A stretch of DNA of 64,000 nt from Flavobacterium sufflavum (GTDB lineage: Bacteria; Bacteroidota; Bacteroidia; Flavobacteriales; Flavobacteriaceae): positions 434,001 through 498,000 of the forward strand of contig NZ_SACJ01000003.1 in NCBI RefSeq assembly GCF_004016525.1, written 5' to 3'. The position numbers and the translations under genes were made by a program. Shown here piece after piece: positions 39,827 through 48,500 of this stretch (position 1 is the stretch's first letter; every line of letters starts with the position of its first letter). The notes beneath the pieces are model-generated. The model was not told the origin of the DNA. It searched no databases and saw only the letters and a program-made list of their open reading frames with translations.

Positions 39827-40142
39827 CTTAGTTTATATTAATACACGCTTGCAATTATAAATCTATTTTTTAATCCATTTTAATTAAAAATCCAGAGGCT
39901 TTTCTTCGGGAGTAAAATTAAACAAAAGAAAAACTAAGTGAAACTACTTAAGTATTTTTCTCAAACACAAAAACACTTAAATATGTTATAATATTTCATC
40001 CAAATCACTAATTTACAATAATAAAAGTCATTTAGGATGATTAAATCATTTAATTTTAATATCCTTTTATCGATATATGAATTACTTAATTGAATTATTT
40101 ACTTAGATATACTTAAAATTTATAAATATAAGTAGCATTCAT
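39827..40142. other. Upstream region of the nitrate reductase operon
   Basis: 316 bp, AT-rich, no gene. On the minus strand a weak FNR-like TGATTTGGATGA (39996-40007) stands 39.5 bases from a -7-like TGTGTTTG (39962-39969). The half-sites TTTAGGAT (40031-40038) and ATCCTTTT (40061-40068) resemble the shared operator but are 22 bases apart instead of 6. The 13-bp palindrome ATGATT-A-AATCAT lies between them. Control by the same regulators is possible but much less clear than at narK, nirK and norC. Confidence 0.35.
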
Positions 40143-41804
40143 TTAGCTTGGTCTTTCACATCCTTTTCGATTGTAAAACCACCAATTAATTACTGTAGCC
40201 AATACTGTAAAAAGAATCAATCCTATAAAAAAATAATTTGCCCCTCCATTAGAAGAAATATCGCTACCAATTAATATAGAAAAAAGAAAAGGACCAAAGG
40301 CTGCAATAGCTGCTGTCCAACCAATAACACCGGCGGCTTGTCTTTGATTTTCTGAAAAGATAATAGGAAACTGCCTAAATGTTCCCGCATTACCAATACC
40401 TGTAAAAAAGAACATAGTCAAAATTACTCCAACAAATAACGGAAACTGCTCCATACTTGTAGGTACTACCAAGCCTTGAGTTACTAAAATTACAGCTCCT
40501 GCTAAAATTCCTAATCCTGTAATAGTGGTTAATACTGCGCCTCCTACTTTATCTGCAATAAAACCAAATAAAATTCGGCTTGATGAGCCAATTAATGGCC
40601 CGTAAAAAGCATACGCTAAAGGATCGGGAGCATTTGGGAAATCACCATATAAAAATTTTATCATCAACGGAAAAGCAGCTGCCAAACCGGCAAAGGTCCC
40701 AAAAGTCATCATATAAGTTATGGTGCAATACCAGGTGTGTTTATTACTAAAAATATCCAATTGCTCTTTAATAGAAGCCTGAATAGGAATACTTCTTAAA
40801 TAAAACCAGCTTACCAAAGTCATAATCAATAAAAACGGAATGTACCATAAAGCAGCAGATTGAATATACATCGGTTTATTGATTACTGCTTTATTTTTTT
40901 TGTCTAATTGATTCAAAAATTTTTCTACCAATTTAGGATTAGCATCCGCAATTATTTTAGCTCTAACTTTTAAAGGAAGTGAAGTAAAAACAACTTTTTT
41001 ATCGGTAGAATGAACTGCAGCCGTAACTGAATCCATAACATTTTTCTTCACAGTAGCTAAAATGGCAGTTTGTTTACTGTCTTCTAATGAAGCGAAAACA
41101 ACGCCTTGTTTTTCGATGCTGGTTTGCTCTAAAACAGCTTGGGTTCCATTGAAATCAATTTTTGTAAAAACTGAGGGAGCTCCATAAATTGCTACACTCA
41201 ACACCACAGGCGTTACAAACTGCGCTAAAGAAACTCCAAAATTCCCTATTCCTGCCTGAATTCCCAAAGCTGTTCCTTTTAATCTTTTTGGGAAAAACAA
41301 ACTCGTACTTGGCATATAAGAAGAGAAATCTCCTCCTCCAAAACCTGTTGTAAATGCCAATATCATAAAAACCCAAAATGGTGTTTCGGTATTCATAACC
41401 GCTATTCCAATACCTAACACTGGAATCAATTTGATAAAAGTAGCAAAGCTTACTACATCTCGGGTTCCAAATATGGGTAATATAAAAGTATGTATAATAC
41501 GTAAAATCCCCGCTGCTAATCCCGGAATTGCCGCCAACCAAAAAAGTTGATCTTTAGAAAACGTAAAACCTAAACCAGGTAATTTTACTACTACAACACT
41601 CATGATAAACCATGATGCAAAAGACAAAACCAGTGTAAGTGTTGTAATTATTAAGGTTTTCCAGGCTATTTTGCTTCCTGTTTCTTTCCAGAATTTTTCA
41701 TTTTCAGGCTCCCATTCGTTCAACCATGTTTTTGCCGGCGTATTTTGTGTCCCGTTAGATACATTTTCACGCTCTGATCCTAATTTTTCTAAGTAAGTAT
41801 CCAT
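40143..41804 (-). CDS. narK: Nitrate/nitrite transporter, NarK (E. coli-like) type
   Basis: 553 residues, about 12 spans of the major facilitator family. The nitrate signatures are GFGGGDFSSYMPSTSLFFP and ALGIQAGIGNFGVS, the latter as in E. coli NarK, which exchanges nitrate for nitrite. Compared with the usual 460 residues it has an extra N-terminal stretch of about 45 residues and a hydrophilic insertion of roughly 90-100 residues after the sixth span (about residues 215-310). It is the second gene after the other NarK, 28 bp apart. The likely role is nitrite export after cytoplasmic nitrate reduction. Confidence 0.88.
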   Translation of the reverse strand: MDTYLEKLGSERENVSNGTQNTPAKTWLNEWEPENEKFWKETGSKIAWKTLIITTLTLVLSFASWFIMSVVVVKLPGLGFTFSKDQLFWLAAIPGLAAGILRIIHTFILPIFGTRDVVSFATFIKLIPVLGIGIAVMNTETPFWVFMILAFTTGFGGGDFSSYMPSTSLFFPKRLKGTALGIQAGIGNFGVSLAQFVTPVVLSVAIYGAPSVFTKIDFNGTQAVLEQTSIEKQGVVFASLEDSKQTAILATVKKNVMDSVTAAVHSTDKKVVFTSLPLKVRAKIIADANPKLVEKFLNQLDKKNKAVINKPMYIQSAALWYIPFLLIMTLVSWFYLRSIPIQASIKEQLDIFSNKHTWYCTITYMMTFGTFAGLAAAFPLMIKFLYGDFPNAPDPLAYAFYGPLIGSSSRILFGFIADKVGGAVLTTITGLGILAGAVILVTQGLVVPTSMEQFPLFVGVILTMFFFTGIGNAGTFRQFPIIFSENQRQAAGVIGWTAAIAAFGPFLFSILIGSDISSNGGANYFFIGLILFTVLATVINWWFYNRKGCERPS

Positions 41805-41832
41805 AGTGTTATTCTTTAAATTAAAAAATACT

Positions 41833-43308
41833 TTATTGATTGCGTTCGATTCCTTTTGTAAACTGAGGCATCTTTTCTCGCATTATATTGATAATTGTAC
41901 GGTGCATCCATAATAAACAGCCCACAGAAATCAGGAAAATGAATATCCAGGAACTCGTCCATAAACCCGTTGAATTCAATAAATAGCCAAATAATATTGG
42001 GCCTATAAATCCGCCTAAACCACCTATCAAACCAACCATCCCTCCTACAACCCCCACTTCATTAGGGAAATATTCCGGGATGTGTTTGAAAACGGCTGCC
42101 TTACCAATTCCCCAAGAAATCCCGATTAAAACTACCAGTACAAGATAAATCCACATATTGGCATTAAATTTTATCCGGGTAATCCCTTCGGCCAAAAGTT
42201 CTTTCTTTTTGACTTCCTGATTTTGTTTTACTACAATTTCCTGCCATGAATTTCGAACAGGTAAAATGTCTGCATCTGATGAAGCAATTGCTGATTTTGG
42301 GTTAACAGTATATGTTTTTTCACCAACTTTAATTTCAGAAGCTGAAACTTTAGTAACCAAACCATTATTAGTTGCTAAAACTCCCGGGCCAGTTGTAAAA
42401 ACTTCCATTTTAGGAAATATCAATAAAAAACTAATTGCAATTGAAGAACCCAAAACCCAATACATTATCGTTCTGGCTCCGAATTTATCCGACAAATAAC
42501 CTCCAAAAGCCCTGATGATTCCTGATGGTAAACTAAACATAGTTGCAAATATCCCTCCCATAACTAGAGTGGTGTGATACACATTCATAAAATTGGGCAA
42601 CAACCACTGTGAGTAAGCCACAAAACATCCAAAGACTAAGAAATAATAAGCTCCAAATCGCCAAACACGTACATTTTTCAAAGGAGCTAATAATTCGGAT
42701 GTTGATCTGGCTACTGTTTCTGCTTTTTTATTTTTGGTAAAAAACACAAACAACAATCCAATTAAGACCAGTACAACTCCATAAATTACAGGAAGCATTT
42801 TCCAGCCGTTTTCAGTATCTGTTTTTGACAAAACGTTTAATAAGGTTGGTGCAAAAAAAGTGGTTACGGCAGCACCGGCATTCCCCATTCCGAAAATCCC
42901 TAAGGCTCTTCCCTGCCATTCTTTAGGATACCAAACCGAAGTATATCCTACTCCAACAGCAAAACTGGTTCCTACCAATCCAAACAAAAAACTCAATACA
43001 GCAAATTCCCAAAACGAACTGGCAAGTGGCAATATAAAAAGAGGAATAGAACAAAGTAATAATAAAGCTGAGAATACTTTTTTCCCGCCATATTTATCAG
43101 TTAAAATCCCAATTGGCAAACGAAAAATAGCTCCCGATAAAATAGGAAGTCCTAACAACCATCCTACCTCAACAACTGACCAATTGAAGATTCCGCGATC
43201 TACCAAAAAAGTAACCAAAACACCGTTTAAAGTCCAACAGGCAAAACTGATTGTGAATGCCAGTGTATTTAAAAATAAAATACGATGAGACTGTGATAAA
43301 TTACCCAT
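41833..43308 (-). CDS. narK: Nitrate transporter, NarK1/NasA type
   Basis: 491 residues, about 12 spans. GTSFAVGVGYTSVWYPKEWQGRALGIFGMGNAGAAVT contains the GNAGAA signature of the proton-linked nitrate uptake branch rather than the GNxGVS of antiporters. A hydrophilic insertion of about 75 residues lies in the second half (about residues 300-380, GPGVLATNNGLVTKVSASEI...). First gene of a two-gene transcript with the other NarK, and headed by a well-defined FNR-type promoter. Together the pair mirrors the NarK1-NarK2 fusion known from Paracoccus. Confidence 0.88.
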   Translation of the reverse strand: MGNLSQSHRILFLNTLAFTISFACWTLNGVLVTFLVDRGIFNWSVVEVGWLLGLPILSGAIFRLPIGILTDKYGGKKVFSALLLLCSIPLFILPLASSFWEFAVLSFLFGLVGTSFAVGVGYTSVWYPKEWQGRALGIFGMGNAGAAVTTFFAPTLLNVLSKTDTENGWKMLPVIYGVVLVLIGLLFVFFTKNKKAETVARSTSELLAPLKNVRVWRFGAYYFLVFGCFVAYSQWLLPNFMNVYHTTLVMGGIFATMFSLPSGIIRAFGGYLSDKFGARTIMYWVLGSSIAISFLLIFPKMEVFTTGPGVLATNNGLVTKVSASEIKVGEKTYTVNPKSAIASSDADILPVRNSWQEIVVKQNQEVKKKELLAEGITRIKFNANMWIYLVLVVLIGISWGIGKAAVFKHIPEYFPNEVGVVGGMVGLIGGLGGFIGPILFGYLLNSTGLWTSSWIFIFLISVGCLLWMHRTIINIMREKMPQFTKGIERNQ

Positions 43309-43333
43309 AAAGCAACTATTATAATTTCCTTAA

Positions 43334-43355
43334 ACAAAGATAAAATAGTCCTTTA
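43334..43355 (-). promoter_or_regulatory. Candidate operator 8-6-8 before narK
   Basis: Minus strand TAAAGGAC-TATTTT-ATCTTTGT; member of the shared motif wAAGGAy-N6-rTCyTTT. It overlaps the -7 element TATCTTTG (43342-43335), so a bound protein would repress. Confidence 0.55.
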
Positions 43356-43365
43356 TCTATAAACA

Positions 43366-43377
43366 TGATAAATATCA
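43366..43377 (-). promoter_or_regulatory. FNR-like box of the narK promoter
   Basis: TGATAAATATCA, perfect TGAT-N4-ATCA. Its centre is 36.5 bases upstream of the final G of the -7 element (43335), which puts it near -41.5, the class II activator position. Confidence 0.7.
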
Positions 43378-43435
43378 GCAAGCCTTATATTCTTATTACT
43401 TTCAAAAAAGCATTTAAGTAAGCTTTATTAATAGT

Positions 43436-43483
43436 GCAAAAAACCTCTATTTAAAAACTACGATAGCTTTTAAATAGAGGTTT
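43436..43483 (-). terminator. Terminator of the nirK operon
   Basis: 16-bp stem (43441-43456 with 43468-43483) with T-run on the minus strand, placed behind the porin gene. Confidence 0.85.
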
Positions 43484-43505
43484 ACTAAAACAGAATTAAT
43501 ACAAT

Positions 43506-44768
43506 TTATTTTAATGAAAAGATTTTTGGATTAATAGAAACCATAATCCAAGTCCAATTATTGGTAGCAGCAGCATCGGTCACATTTTTGAGTCTTTCTA
43601 AAGTTCCAGAAGCGAACATCTGTGAATATCCCGCTGTAGCTACAATATCTTTTTGAATGGTATAAGTAGCCGTAAAATCGATTTCTGTGCCCAAATAACT
43701 ATTCATTTTTTTATTGGCTGCATCCACAACCGTATTGGGCGCATTGAAAATATGTGGCATCAAGATAAATTGCCATTTGTGGGACGTATAATTTAATTTC
43801 AAATAGGCATCTTGTAATCCCACACTGTTTTGATGGTTTCCCACGTAGAAATAATCCATAAAACCATTAAAAGCATGATTGGTTCCAAAAATCGGACTGA
43901 AAGATTTAATAGCTAAACTGCTATCATTTTGATCTTTTCCCGAAAGAAATTCATAGCCCACACCGACTTTAAATCCATCTGAAAAAGCATAGCCTGCAAA
44001 AGCTCCCGCATACCAGGCACTGACATTTTCATCAGCACTTTTTCCTGTTTGTCCGTACAAACCTAAATTGCCATCCCATTTTTTATTCTTGAAAGTAAGA
44101 TAGCTTCCAAAAGTTTGCTTGTAATCGACTTCTAAATTGCCTAGCGATTTTTCGAATTCATAAGCTGTATTCAACAATAACACACTCGCATTTATTTTAC
44201 TAAATTGGGTATGGTACCAGGCATATTGCAACGATTTATAATTAGTGGTATAAGGCGTTTTAGGAGCAACCAAATTTTCCGCATTGGCATTTAACGCAAA
44301 TCCTAAATCCAGCTGATGGTTTTTCGGATGAAAAGAAAACAGAGCAGCATCATGGCTTTGTCCTTGTTGTAACCAATCGATTTCGCCCAAAATACGCTGA
44401 TTGTCATAGGAAATCACCTGACGTCCCAGACGTGCACTCCAATTGGAACTGAATTCGTATTGAGCCCAAGCCTCAAATAAAGCGATACCATTTTTATCGA
44501 CAGTGGCTGTAGTAGCCACATCTCCCCAAGTTCGGATATTCTGTAATGTTAGTTTGGCTTTCAATTTTTCCTGCCTGAAATTGACATTCAGTCGGGAACG
44601 TTGGGAGACAAAAGAGGTGGGATTTTCTCCATTTACCATCGGACTTTTAAAACCGTTTCGGTATTCGAAACGAGGTCTGAATTGTAAATTTGCATCCAAT
44701 TCCTGTGCATAAGTTCCCAGACTTATCATTGCTATCAATGATAAACCAATTGTTTGTAGTGTTTTCAT
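43506..44768 (-). CDS. Alginate-export-like outer-membrane porin
   Basis: 420 residues: signal peptide (MKTLQTIGLSLIAMISLGTYAQ), then beta-strands with RPRFEYRNGF, SQRSRLNVNFRQEKLKAKLTLQNIRTWGD, SARLGRQVISYDNQRILGEIDWLQQGQSHDA, the typical opening of the alginate_exp barrel family, closing with a terminal strand ending in SLK. It ends the nirK operon, starting 2 bp after the SCO gene. Alginate export is unlikely here; passage of nitrate or nitrite through the outer membrane is a fair guess. Confidence 0.82.
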   Translation of the reverse strand: MKTLQTIGLSLIAMISLGTYAQELDANLQFRPRFEYRNGFKSPMVNGENPTSFVSQRSRLNVNFRQEKLKAKLTLQNIRTWGDVATTATVDKNGIALFEAWAQYEFSSNWSARLGRQVISYDNQRILGEIDWLQQGQSHDAALFSFHPKNHQLDLGFALNANAENLVAPKTPYTTNYKSLQYAWYHTQFSKINASVLLLNTAYEFEKSLGNLEVDYKQTFGSYLTFKNKKWDGNLGLYGQTGKSADENVSAWYAGAFAGYAFSDGFKVGVGYEFLSGKDQNDSSLAIKSFSPIFGTNHAFNGFMDYFYVGNHQNSVGLQDAYLKLNYTSHKWQFILMPHIFNAPNTVVDAANKKMNSYLGTEIDFTATYTIQKDIVATAGYSQMFASGTLERLKNVTDAAATNNWTWIMVSINPKIFSLK

Positions 44769-44770
44769 CT

Positions 44771-45415
44771 TTAATTTAATTTTTGAGCTTCCTCGGTAAT
44801 TTTAGCTATGGTTGGATCTGAATTCACTCCTAAACCTTCTTGTTGGTAAACCAACTCCCCATCGGCATTGAACACACTGATGATATTGGAATGGGAGAAT
44901 TCTAAAGGAGCTATTTTTTTATAATTCACCGCCAAAACCGCTGCAAACTCTCTGGTATTTTCTTCAGTAGAACGCAGAAAAAACCATTGATTACTATCCA
45001 TTTTATTTTCGACAGCAAAAGTTTTCAATCGTTTTGGTGTGTCTACCTCCGGGGCAATACTTACTAAAACCAGTTGCACATCATCTTTGATATTTTCGGG
45101 CAAACGCTGTTCGATATTGCGCATATCGGCCACTAATCTAGGGCAGGCTGCTTTACAGGAAGTGTAAATCATCACCATGACCAGGACTTTTCCTTTCAGG
45201 TCTTTCATTTCGATACTTTGTCCGTTTTGATTCGTCCATTTGGAAGGAAGATTATAAATCGACAAATCTGAAATTGGCTTGTCTTTTACCGCTGCTTTTG
45301 CTTTTTGGTTACAGGATTGCAATGCCAATGCCATTGCCACCACAAACACACCTAAAAAAAGCAGGCTAACGATTCCTTTTTTTATTTTCCGGCATTCTAT
45401 TTTTGATTTCATCAT
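44771..45415 (-). CDS. SCO1/SenC-family copper chaperone, lipoprotein
   Basis: 214 residues. An N-terminal hydrophobic segment ends in LQSC, probably a lipobox, so the protein is membrane-tethered in the periplasm. The thioredoxin-like fold has the Cu ligands C-x3-C (YTSCKAACPRL) and the distant His (LEFSHSNIISVF). SCO proteins load copper into respiratory enzymes. Placed between nirV-like and the porin gene in the nirK operon, it most likely serves copper delivery to NirK. Its ATG overlaps the nirV-like stop codon as ATGA. Confidence 0.9.
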   Translation of the reverse strand: MMKSKIECRKIKKGIVSLLFLGVFVVAMALALQSCNQKAKAAVKDKPISDLSIYNLPSKWTNQNGQSIEMKDLKGKVLVMVMIYTSCKAACPRLVADMRNIEQRLPENIKDDVQLVLVSIAPEVDTPKRLKTFAVENKMDSNQWFFLRSTEENTREFAAVLAVNYKKIAPLEFSHSNIISVFNADGELVYQQEGLGVNSDPTIAKITEEAQKLN

Positions 45416-46215
45416 CTTAAATTTTGAATGGGTTTCACTAGAGCAACTTTATCTTTAGCACAGCGAAATCCAAGATTTCTCGTAGTGTATTTTGCTTTTA
45501 AACTACCTCTAAACGCATAGCGCATAAAGGCGGCATAATTCATCAAATCAGTGGCATTAACTGAACCGCTGCCGCAAAACAGATTCTTATCGGTATCCTT
45601 GTCTTTTCTGGATTCACCGGAAAGAAAAATACTGTTGAAATCAGCCGTCCATTCCCAAACCAGTCCATGCATGTCATAAACACCCCAATAATTTTTGAAG
45701 GTTTGCCCTATCGGATTGGCAAAGGTTTTCGGTTTTTCGTACCAGGACATAATGTATCTATTGAAGGCTTCTTTGGTTCTGGCATCGATTCGTTTTTCAT
45801 CGGCCATCGCCACATATTCCCATTCATCCATCGTAGGCAAACGTTTCCCCTGACATTCACAATATTTTTTGGCAGCAAACCAGGAAACATTGGTAACCGG
45901 TGCATTATCTAAATTATTTTTTCCGTAATTAAAATCACTTTCCCAATGGGACAAATAACTTTTATCGGCAAAAATGCCTTTCATTTTCGAACGACTGTAT
46001 TCGGGGTATTTTTTCAAAAATGCCAGATATTGGGCATTGGTAACCGGATAAACATCCATTTCAAAAACAGCAATCGCAACCGGCTTCCTGTCTGTGGTTC
46101 CATAAAGGGGAACATAAGTCCCCCTTTTTATAGAAACCATCGGAGTCTGTTGCGCCCACAGTGATGTTCCAATTCCCAACAGAAATGAGAATAGGACTAC
46201 TTTTCTTTGTAACAT
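45412..46215 (-). CDS. nirV: NirV-like protein, formylglycine-generating-enzyme fold
   Basis: 267 residues with signal peptide (ending SLWAQ). Sequences VFEMDVYPVTNAQYLAFLKKYPEY, DNAPVTNVSWFAAKKYCECQGKRLPTMDEWEYVA, WGVYDMHGLVWEWTADF and RNLGFRCAKD are the conserved blocks of the SUMF1/FGE-sulfatase family. A member of this family, NirV, is co-transcribed with nirK in several denitrifiers, and here the gene is third in the nirK operon. The active-site Cys pair of true formylglycine enzymes is not evident, so a maturation or structural role is more likely. The symbol rests on synteny. Confidence 0.78.
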   Translation of the reverse strand: MLQRKVVLFSFLLGIGTSLWAQQTPMVSIKRGTYVPLYGTTDRKPVAIAVFEMDVYPVTNAQYLAFLKKYPEYSRSKMKGIFADKSYLSHWESDFNYGKNNLDNAPVTNVSWFAAKKYCECQGKRLPTMDEWEYVAMADEKRIDARTKEAFNRYIMSWYEKPKTFANPIGQTFKNYWGVYDMHGLVWEWTADFNSIFLSGESRKDKDTDKNLFCGSGSVNATDLMNYAAFMRYAFRGSLKAKYTTRNLGFRCAKDKVALVKPIQNLR

Positions 46216-46244
46216 GGCTCACTGCTTTTAAAATGAATATATTA

Positions 46245-46622
46245 TTATTTTCTTTGGGCTTTCACCATTGCCGGAGTAACCACCGTTTTATTGTTACCCC
46301 AACTGCTGTACACATAAGTAAAAGTATCCGCCAGTTGCTGATCGCTCAAGGACTGTGCTGGCATCGCTCCGCTGAATTTTTTACCGTTCACGGTAATGGG
46401 ACCGGATAATCCTTTCACCACTCCTTTTATAGCCCGATTTACATCTTTATTCAAGAAATCTGATTTGGCCAAAGGAGGAAAAGCCCCCGGAATTCCAAGA
46501 CCTGTAGCCTGATGACAAGTGATACAAACCTTATCATAAACTCCTTTTCCTTTGGCTGCATTTTGGCCGAAGCCATATAAACCAAATCCCATCATTGCTA
46601 TTGCAAAAACATACTTTTTCAT
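46245..46622 (-). CDS. Periplasmic monohaem cytochrome c, paralogue of the NirK haem domain
   Basis: 125 residues: signal peptide (MKKYVFAIAMMGFGLYGFGQ), haem site CITCHQ, and a Met ligand in FSGAMPAQSL. The sequence follows the C-terminal cytochrome domain of the upstream NirK over its whole length ([50 protein letters not shown]), so the two arose by duplication. It lies 43 bp after nirK. It is likely the soluble electron donor to NirK. Confidence 0.9.
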   Translation of the reverse strand: MKKYVFAIAMMGFGLYGFGQNAAKGKGVYDKVCITCHQATGLGIPGAFPPLAKSDFLNKDVNRAIKGVVKGLSGPITVNGKKFSGAMPAQSLSDQQLADTFTYVYSSWGNNKTVVTPAMVKAQRK

Positions 46623-46665
46623 TACTATTATTTTTAAATTTTAAACTTTTAAATTCTATTTCCAA

Positions 46666-48153
46666 TTAATGAGCTGCCACAGCTTTTGGAGCCGGTTTTG
46701 CCCTGATTGCTTTTACTTTAGCTGGACTCACCACTGTTTTATTATTGCCCCAACTGTTATACACATAAGTCAACACATCGGCTACTTCGTCGTCGGTCAG
46801 ATTTTGACTCGTCATTACGTTATTGAATTTCTTACCGTTTACCGTAATTTCTCCGCTTAATCCGTGCAGTACCGCATTAATAGCACGGTCAGGATTAGCA
46901 TTCATGAAATCAGATTTCACCAATGGAGGGAAAGCATTCGGAATTCCCTGTCCACTTGGTTGGTGACAGGCAAAACAGGTTCTTCCGTATAATTCTTTAC
47001 CTGATTTAATTTGCTCCGGAACTGTTTTCGCCACGGTACTTTTTGCAGCACCATTTTCTTTAGGCATGTTTTGTATGGTTCCGCCTTCAGGCAAATAAAT
47101 CCCTTCTTGTGTTGTTCCTGAGTACACTTTTTTAGTCTCATCCCCTTCTACTTTTAACATCCCTAAGGCTCCTTTGTTGAACGCCCTGAAAATAGAGTGA
47201 TCCACCAGAATAAAAGTTCCCGGAACATCCACTTTGAACTCGACTATGGCTGAACCTCCAGCAGGAATCAAAGTAGTTTGGACATTTTTGTTAATCATGT
47301 CTCCACCTTCTATGTGTACTTTATCAAAAATTTCCCCGATAACATGGAATGAAGAAACCAGATTTGGCCCGCCATTACCCATAAAAATACGCACGGTTTC
47401 CCCCACTTTGGCAGTGATTGCTTTATCTCCCGCAATAGAGCCAACCTTTCCGTTGAATACCACATAGTCCGGATTTTCTTTAATTGCTTTGTTCATATCA
47501 AAAGGTTGGTTACCCTGTTCTCCATAACTTCCCTTGGTATAAAAATCCCCTTGCATCACATAGTATTCTTTATCTACTGGCGGCAATCCTCCTTCGGGTT
47601 CCACCAAAATCAAACCATACATTCCGTTGGCAATATGCATCCCCACAGGTGCTGTGGCACAGTGATAAACATACAGACCCGGATTTAATGTTTTGAAATT
47701 AAATACTTTTTCATGTCCCGGTGCCACCAATGAAGAGGTCGCCCCTCCTCCCGGCCCAGTCACTGAATGCAAATCGATGTTGTGCGGCATTTTGTTATCC
47801 GGATGGTTTCTTAAGTGAAATTCGACTTCATCACCCACTCTGGTTCTGATAAAACTACCCGGAACAGAACCTCCAAAAGTCCAATAGGTATATTTTACCC
47901 CATCAGCCATTTCTCCTTCCTGTTCCTTAATTTCCATGTTGACTACCAATTTCATCGCGGCACGATCTCCAACAGGTTTGGGAACCAATGGTGGCGCGGT
48001 AAGTTCCGCTTCTTTTTGTCCTTCTGTTTTAATGCTCTGATAATATTGAGCATCTTTATCTTCCTTTTTGGCACAAGAAAACAAGCCAAAAGCCACAGCA
48101 ATTGCCACAGCAATTCTCAAGCTTTGTTTCTTTAAATTTAGTTTAGGTTTCAT
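46666..48153 (-). CDS. nirK: Copper nitrite reductase fused to cytochrome c, lipoprotein
   Basis: 495 residues. The signal peptide ends in LFSC (Cys27), a lipobox, so the enzyme is lipid-anchored rather than soluble. Two cupredoxin domains follow. Type 1 Cu ligands are H124, C165, H173 and M178; H129 and H164 bind type 2 Cu, completed by the His of VDHSIF; D127 (PHNIDLH) and the His of SFHVIGE are the catalytic pair. After a linker a cytochrome c domain has CFACH (393-397) and Met447. It reduces nitrite to NO in the periplasm. First gene of the nirK-cyt c-nirV-SCO-porin operon, with FNR-type promoter. Confidence 0.95.
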   Translation of the reverse strand: MKPKLNLKKQSLRIAVAIAVAFGLFSCAKKEDKDAQYYQSIKTEGQKEAELTAPPLVPKPVGDRAAMKLVVNMEIKEQEGEMADGVKYTYWTFGGSVPGSFIRTRVGDEVEFHLRNHPDNKMPHNIDLHSVTGPGGGATSSLVAPGHEKVFNFKTLNPGLYVYHCATAPVGMHIANGMYGLILVEPEGGLPPVDKEYYVMQGDFYTKGSYGEQGNQPFDMNKAIKENPDYVVFNGKVGSIAGDKAITAKVGETVRIFMGNGGPNLVSSFHVIGEIFDKVHIEGGDMINKNVQTTLIPAGGSAIVEFKVDVPGTFILVDHSIFRAFNKGALGMLKVEGDETKKVYSGTTQEGIYLPEGGTIQNMPKENGAAKSTVAKTVPEQIKSGKELYGRTCFACHQPSGQGIPNAFPPLVKSDFMNANPDRAINAVLHGLSGEITVNGKKFNNVMTSQNLTDDEVADVLTYVYNSWGNNKTVVSPAKVKAIRAKPAPKAVAAH

Positions 48154-48189
48154 AATTATTTGGTGTTAAATTCATCTTGATTTGTATTA

Positions 48190-48197
48190 CAAAAATA
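48190..48197 (-). promoter_or_regulatory. -7 element of the nirK promoter
   Basis: TATTTTTG on the minus strand, exact TAnnTTTG, 36 bases upstream of the nirK start codon. Confidence 0.6.
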
Positions 48198-48217
48198 AAA
48201 GACAAAAACATCCTTTA
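48196..48217 (-). promoter_or_regulatory. Candidate operator 8-6-8 before nirK
   Basis: Minus strand TAAAGGAT-GTTTTT-GTCTTTTA, identical to the norC copy except for one base. It fills the space between the -7 element and the FNR-like box. Confidence 0.6.
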
Positions 48218-48220
48218 TTA

Positions 48221-48232
48221 TGATATTTGTCA
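48221..48232 (-). promoter_or_regulatory. FNR-like box of the nirK promoter
   Basis: TGACAAATATCA on the minus strand (one base off TGAT-N4-ATCA). The centre is 36.5 bases from the final G of the -7 element at 48190, the same distance as at narK. Confidence 0.65.
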
Positions 48233-48254
48233 TGTTTATGCTTTTTATTCTAAT

Positions 48255-48497
48255 TTATTTTATCAAAACAATTACTAAAACCAATAAGCCTAAAACAAAG
48301 CTTAAACTAAGTCTCCAAAAAGGATTTGCCTTCTTTAATTCCATAAATTGAAAAGCAACTAAGAGGAATTTAATGGCCGAAAAAAACATAATTAAAAGGA
48401 TTACACTGTTTGAAAGAAAATCAGATTTTGAAATTAATGCCGTAAACAAAGTCAGCGCAATCAATAATCCATAAGTAAACAATAGTGATTTTTTCAT
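48255..48497 (-). CDS. norF: NorF-like small membrane subunit (cytochrome oxidase subunit IV family)
   Basis: 80 residues with three hydrophobic spans and the motif FFSAIKFLLVAFQFMELKKANPFWR of the CoxIV/CyoD/NorF group. It follows norE by 3 bp, as norE-norF do in Paracoccus. NorE and NorF assist maturation or activity of nitric oxide reductase. It ends the norQ-norD transcript, 101 bp before nirK with its own promoter. Confidence 0.82.
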   Translation of the reverse strand: MKKSLLFTYGLLIALTLFTALISKSDFLSNSVILLIMFFSAIKFLLVAFQFMELKKANPFWRLSLSFVLGLLVLVIVLIK

Positions 48498-48500
48498 CTT

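Noticed and set aside
40037..40049. ATGATT-A-AATCAT as an FNR box before the nitrate reductase operon
   Set aside because: TGAT and ATCA are three bases apart, not four, and no -7 element lies at the 36.5-bp distance seen at the other genes.
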